From positions 1 through 15,308 of the forward strand of contig JACZWN010000066.1 of NCBI GenBank assembly GCA_022572105.1: a stretch of DNA of 15,308 bases, given 5' to 3'. This document shows, piece after piece, positions 12,819-15,308 of this stretch; position 1 is the first letter of the stretch, and each line of letters begins with the position of its first letter. The notes beneath the pieces are model-generated. The model did not search any database. It saw nothing but the letters and a program-made list of their open reading frames with translations, and was not told where the DNA came from. Both the position numbers and the translations under genes were made by a program. The stretch comes from Pseudomonadota bacterium. GTDB lineage: Bacteria; Pseudomonadota; Alphaproteobacteria; Kiloniellales; J153.

Positions 12819-14930
12819 TCAGGCCGGGCGTATCCGCACCTTGCATTCGTTGTAGCAGTTGGCGCCGGAGATCGGCCCGGTGTGCCGGTCCATGAGCACG
12901 TTGGAATGCGCGCCCTTGCCCTTGGCGACCGCGCCCATGGCCCAGTGCCCGAAGCCGTGGCCGTGGCGGATGCAGACCACGCCGGGCACGATGCCCTCGA
13001 CCACCTTGGCCAGGATGGTGATGTTGTCCTTGGGCGATTCCACGATCACGTAGGCGTCGTCCGAGATACCGTACTTGGCGGCGTCGACCGTGTTGATCTC
13101 GACCCAGTTCTCGCCGACGATCTCCATCAACAACGGATTGTTCTGGGTCAGGACGTTGCAGTGCACGGACAACTTCGAGTGCGTGATCTGCAGCGGATAG
13201 TCGTCGTCGGGAACCACGCTGCGCTCGCTGTAGACCGGATAGGGGTTGTGCCCCGCCTCCGCGTAGGCCTTGGAGTAAATCTCGATCTTGCCGGACGGCG
13301 TGGGCAAGCCATCGGCGACCCGGCCGTAACGGATCTCACCGGCCCAGAAACCCTGCTTCTTGAGCTCGTCGAGCGATATGGGCGCGTCCTTCATGACGAC
13401 CTCGCCCCAGTCCTCCCACTTTTCGTAAGGGAAGTGTTCGCCCCAGCCCATCTTTTGGGCGATACCCTTGACGATGTCGTAGAGCGGCTTGGACTCGCCG
13501 ACCGGCGGCACCGCCGGTTGGCACAGGATGATCTGCGGCCCCAGCCACAGGCCTTGGCGAATCTCGGCATGCTCGTAGAACGAGGTCTCGGGCAGCACCA
13601 AATCGCACTCGAGCGCCGTCTCGCTCATGAGAACCTCGATGGCGACGCCGAACTCGAGGCCTCGGAACATCTCGATCATCTTGTCCTTGTCCGGGTCGCT
13701 CATCACCGGGTTGGTCGCTTGCACGAAGATCGCCTTGACCGGATAGGGGTCGCCGTTCAGCACCGCCTCGGGCAGGCGCGAATTCGGCAGATCGGGGGCC
13801 AGCGGGTAGCCCATGGCGACGTGCAGCGGCGGCTTGCCCGGCTTGGCCTTGGCCTCGTCTGGGATGATCACCGGCGGGCCCAGGGGCGCCCAGTCCTTGA
13901 GGTGAATGTTGCCCGGGTTGTCGACCTGGCCGGTGATCGCATCCAGCAGGTAGATCGCCCGGCTCGCATCCGCGCCGTTGGTGTAGTAGCCGGGCCCCTT
14001 GAAGCAGGCCGACATGGCCGGCTTGGTGGTCGCGAACTCGCGCGCCAGGCGCGCGATCGTCTCGGCGTCGACGCCGCAGATCGGCGCCGCCCATTCCGGC
14101 GTGTAGCCGTTGTCGCGCAGGTGCTCGCGGAAGCCGTCGAAGCCCGCGCTATATTTCGACACGAAGTCCGCATCGTGGAGGTTCTCGTCGATGATCACCC
14201 GGCACATGGCCAGCGCCATGGCGCTATCGCCGCCGGGCTTGATCGGAATCCACTCGTCGGCCTTCTGCGCGGTCTCGGTGAACACCGGATCGACGACCAC
14301 CAACTTGGCGCCCCGCTGCTTGGACTCGAGCAGCGCCCGGCTCTCGAACAGGCCCTGGTTGGCGCCCAGCATGTTCATGCCCCAGAGCATGATGTAGCGC
14401 GAGTTGGCAAAGTCGTGCATCGGGAACACGTGGCCGAACAGGGTCAGGCAGGCGAAGCGCCGGTCCTGCTCGCAGCCCGAAGTGTGGGTGTAGAGGTTGG
14501 GCGAGCCGTAAAGGTCGCCCAGCAGGTGGCGCGCGAACACGGTGTTCGGGTCGTGATGGCAGGTCCAGACCACCGCCTCGGGCCCGTGCTTCTCCTTGAT
14601 CTCGGTCAGCTTCTCGGCGATCAGGCTGAAGGCCTCGTCCCAGGAGATGCGCTCGAACTGCCCCGGCTCGCTCTTGGGGTTGGTGCGCTTCATGGGGTAC
14701 TTGAGGCGGTCCGGGTCGATGGTCATGTAGGAACTCGCCATGCCCTTGGCGCAGCGCGTCCCGATGTCGTTGGGCGAATCCGGATTGCCCTTGTGGTAGA
14801 CGATCTTGTCGTCGCGCACGTAGACCTCGGTCGGGCAGGTCCAGGGACAGGTATAACAAAAACTACGGACGATCTCGGCGCCCTTGATGCGCGCCAGCTC
14901 CGCGCTCAGGTTCTGGTTCTGGATCGTCAT
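12819..14930 (-). CDS. Molybdopterin oxidoreductase catalytic subunit, DMSO-reductase family (PhsA/PsrA-like)
   Basis: A 703-residue enzyme of the bis-molybdopterin-guanine-dinucleotide family. The N-terminal cluster motif is Cys25, Cys28, Cys32 and Cys60 (CYTCPWTC then GTRCAKG), for one [4Fe-4S] cluster. SGCEQDRRFA (151-160) places Cys153 as the likely Mo ligand, so Mo-Cys as in PsrA/PhsA/NapA-like branches rather than Ser or Asp. The C-terminal molydopterin-binding domain (roughly 590-703) includes LQITHSKLSVHCN and ends RHGHGFGHWAMG...NCYNECKVRIRPA. The N-terminus has no twin-arginine signal, so it should be cytoplasmic, unlike most PhsA/PsrA enzymes. ATG at 14930 follows GGAGG. A longer frame to 15083 has no family match and is rejected. 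It leads the cistron of the Fe-S subunit and probably the importer. Substrate and direction (reductase or dehydrogenase) are unknown. Confidence 0.92.
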   Translation of the reverse strand: MTIQNQNLSAELARIKGAEIVRSFCYTCPWTCPTEVYVRDDKIVYHKGNPDSPNDIGTRCAKGMASSYMTIDPDRLKYPMKRTNPKSEPGQFERISWDEAFSLIAEKLTEIKEKHGPEAVVWTCHHDPNTVFARHLLGDLYGSPNLYTHTSGCEQDRRFACLTLFGHVFPMHDFANSRYIMLWGMNMLGANQGLFESRALLESKQRGAKLVVVDPVFTETAQKADEWIPIKPGGDSAMALAMCRVIIDENLHDADFVSKYSAGFDGFREHLRDNGYTPEWAAPICGVDAETIARLAREFATTKPAMSACFKGPGYYTNGADASRAIYLLDAITGQVDNPGNIHLKDWAPLGPPVIIPDEAKAKPGKPPLHVAMGYPLAPDLPNSRLPEAVLNGDPYPVKAIFVQATNPVMSDPDKDKMIEMFRGLEFGVAIEVLMSETALECDLVLPETSFYEHAEIRQGLWLGPQIILCQPAVPPVGESKPLYDIVKGIAQKMGWGEHFPYEKWEDWGEVVMKDAPISLDELKKQGFWAGEIRYGRVADGLPTPSGKIEIYSKAYAEAGHNPYPVYSERSVVPDDDYPLQITHSKLSVHCNVLTQNNPLLMEIVGENWVEINTVDAAKYGISDDAYVIVESPKDNITILAKVVEGIVPGVVCIRHGHGFGHWAMGAVAKGKGAHSNVLMDRHTGPISGANCYNECKVRIRPA

Positions 14931-15308
14931 TGTCGCCTGCCTCCTCCCGTGGCCATGTGGCTCCCGCCCTCTTTGCTCTACGGGGCGTAAACCATATCGC
15001 GATCCCAGTTTAATGGCAAATTTCTGGAATCGTGGAAACAAATCGTGGTCCGAACGGCGCATTGCCGCATGCAGCCCGCTCATGGATCATCCGAACGGGC
15101 GAGAATTCAAAGCCTTAGGCTATCGAGGCCGGAATCTTCGCATGATCGTCCCGAACCGGGGGGTGCCTTGACAGCGTATCGGGCTTGGCGTTCTAGTTGG
15201 CCGCCCTCGGGTGCCCGCGGGGGCGCCTGCGGCGGCGTGCTGGGCTTGGGGCTGCCAGGGGGCCGGGGGAGCGAAGCCAGGGGAAAGGGACGGTTGGCGC
15301 GGGCGCCA
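14931..15308. other. Non-coding region upstream of the molybdopterin gene
   Basis: These 378 bases hold no credible gene. On the minus strand, about 60-150 bases before the molybdopterin start, the sequence becomes AT-richer (about 14990-15050) and is the best place for its promoter. AATCGTGG occurs twice 13 bases apart (15028-15035 and 15041-15048), a possible regulator half-site pair. A TTGACA at about 15170 on the plus strand has no good -10 partner. The far right (15190-15308) is very GC-rich, with a small TGGCGC/GCGCCA palindrome ending at the window edge. Confidence 0.4.

Noticed and set aside
12882..14990. Long open frame on the plus strand opposite the molybdopterin gene
   Set aside because: It is the antisense of a clear conserved gene; its translation is low-complexity (rich in R, H, V, L, D) with no family motifs, as expected for the complement of GC-rich coding DNA.
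15170..15200. TTGACA on the plus strand as a promoter
   Set aside because: The bases at the expected -10 position (TTCTAG) match poorly, and no plus-strand gene is visible before the window ends.

Overview
The window reads as GC-rich proteobacterial chromosome, most likely alphaproteobacterial. This rests on GC-rich codon use, a classic LivKHMGF-type ABC importer, a LysR regulator and strong GGAGG-type ribosome binding sites. No marker gene fixes the taxon, so the lineage is inference. All fifteen supported genes lie on the minus strand, so transcription runs from high to low coordinates. No tRNA, rRNA, CRISPR array, transposase or phage gene was found.

In transcription order, the first block (14930 to 8597) encodes a cytoplasmic-type molybdopterin oxidoreductase, its four-cluster [4Fe-4S] partner, and the two permeases and two ATPases of a branched-chain-amino-acid-type (HAAT) importer (livH, livM, livG, livF). 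The liv genes are packed with abutting or 4-base ATGA overlaps. After a 360-base gap comes the matching periplasmic binding protein (8236 to 7052), a strong GC hairpin, a small four-cysteine putative zinc-ribbon protein and an unrecognised 184-residue protein.

The second block (5782 to 1388) is a compact operon: a uroporphyrinogen-decarboxylase-superfamily (MtaA/CmuA-like) methyltransferase, a B12-binding corrinoid protein with an intact DxHxxG motif, a polytopic NarI/DsrM/HdrE-like membrane protein, and a LysR regulator. After a 343-base gap there is an enoyl-CoA hydratase/isomerase (1044 to 223). The left edge (1-225) is non-coding and unusually rich in interleaved inverted repeats.

The most interesting reading is a corrinoid-dependent methyl-transfer (demethylation) system of undefined substrate, with its own importer, regulator and redox proteins. 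The importer would bring in a methylated or acyl-type compound. The UroD-like enzyme would move a methyl group to or from the corrinoid protein. The Mo/Fe-S pair and the b-type membrane protein could supply or accept electrons, possibly including reactivation of Co(II) corrinoid, because no RamA- or RACo-type activator is present here. The gene families are well supported; the link between the two blocks and the substrate are inference.
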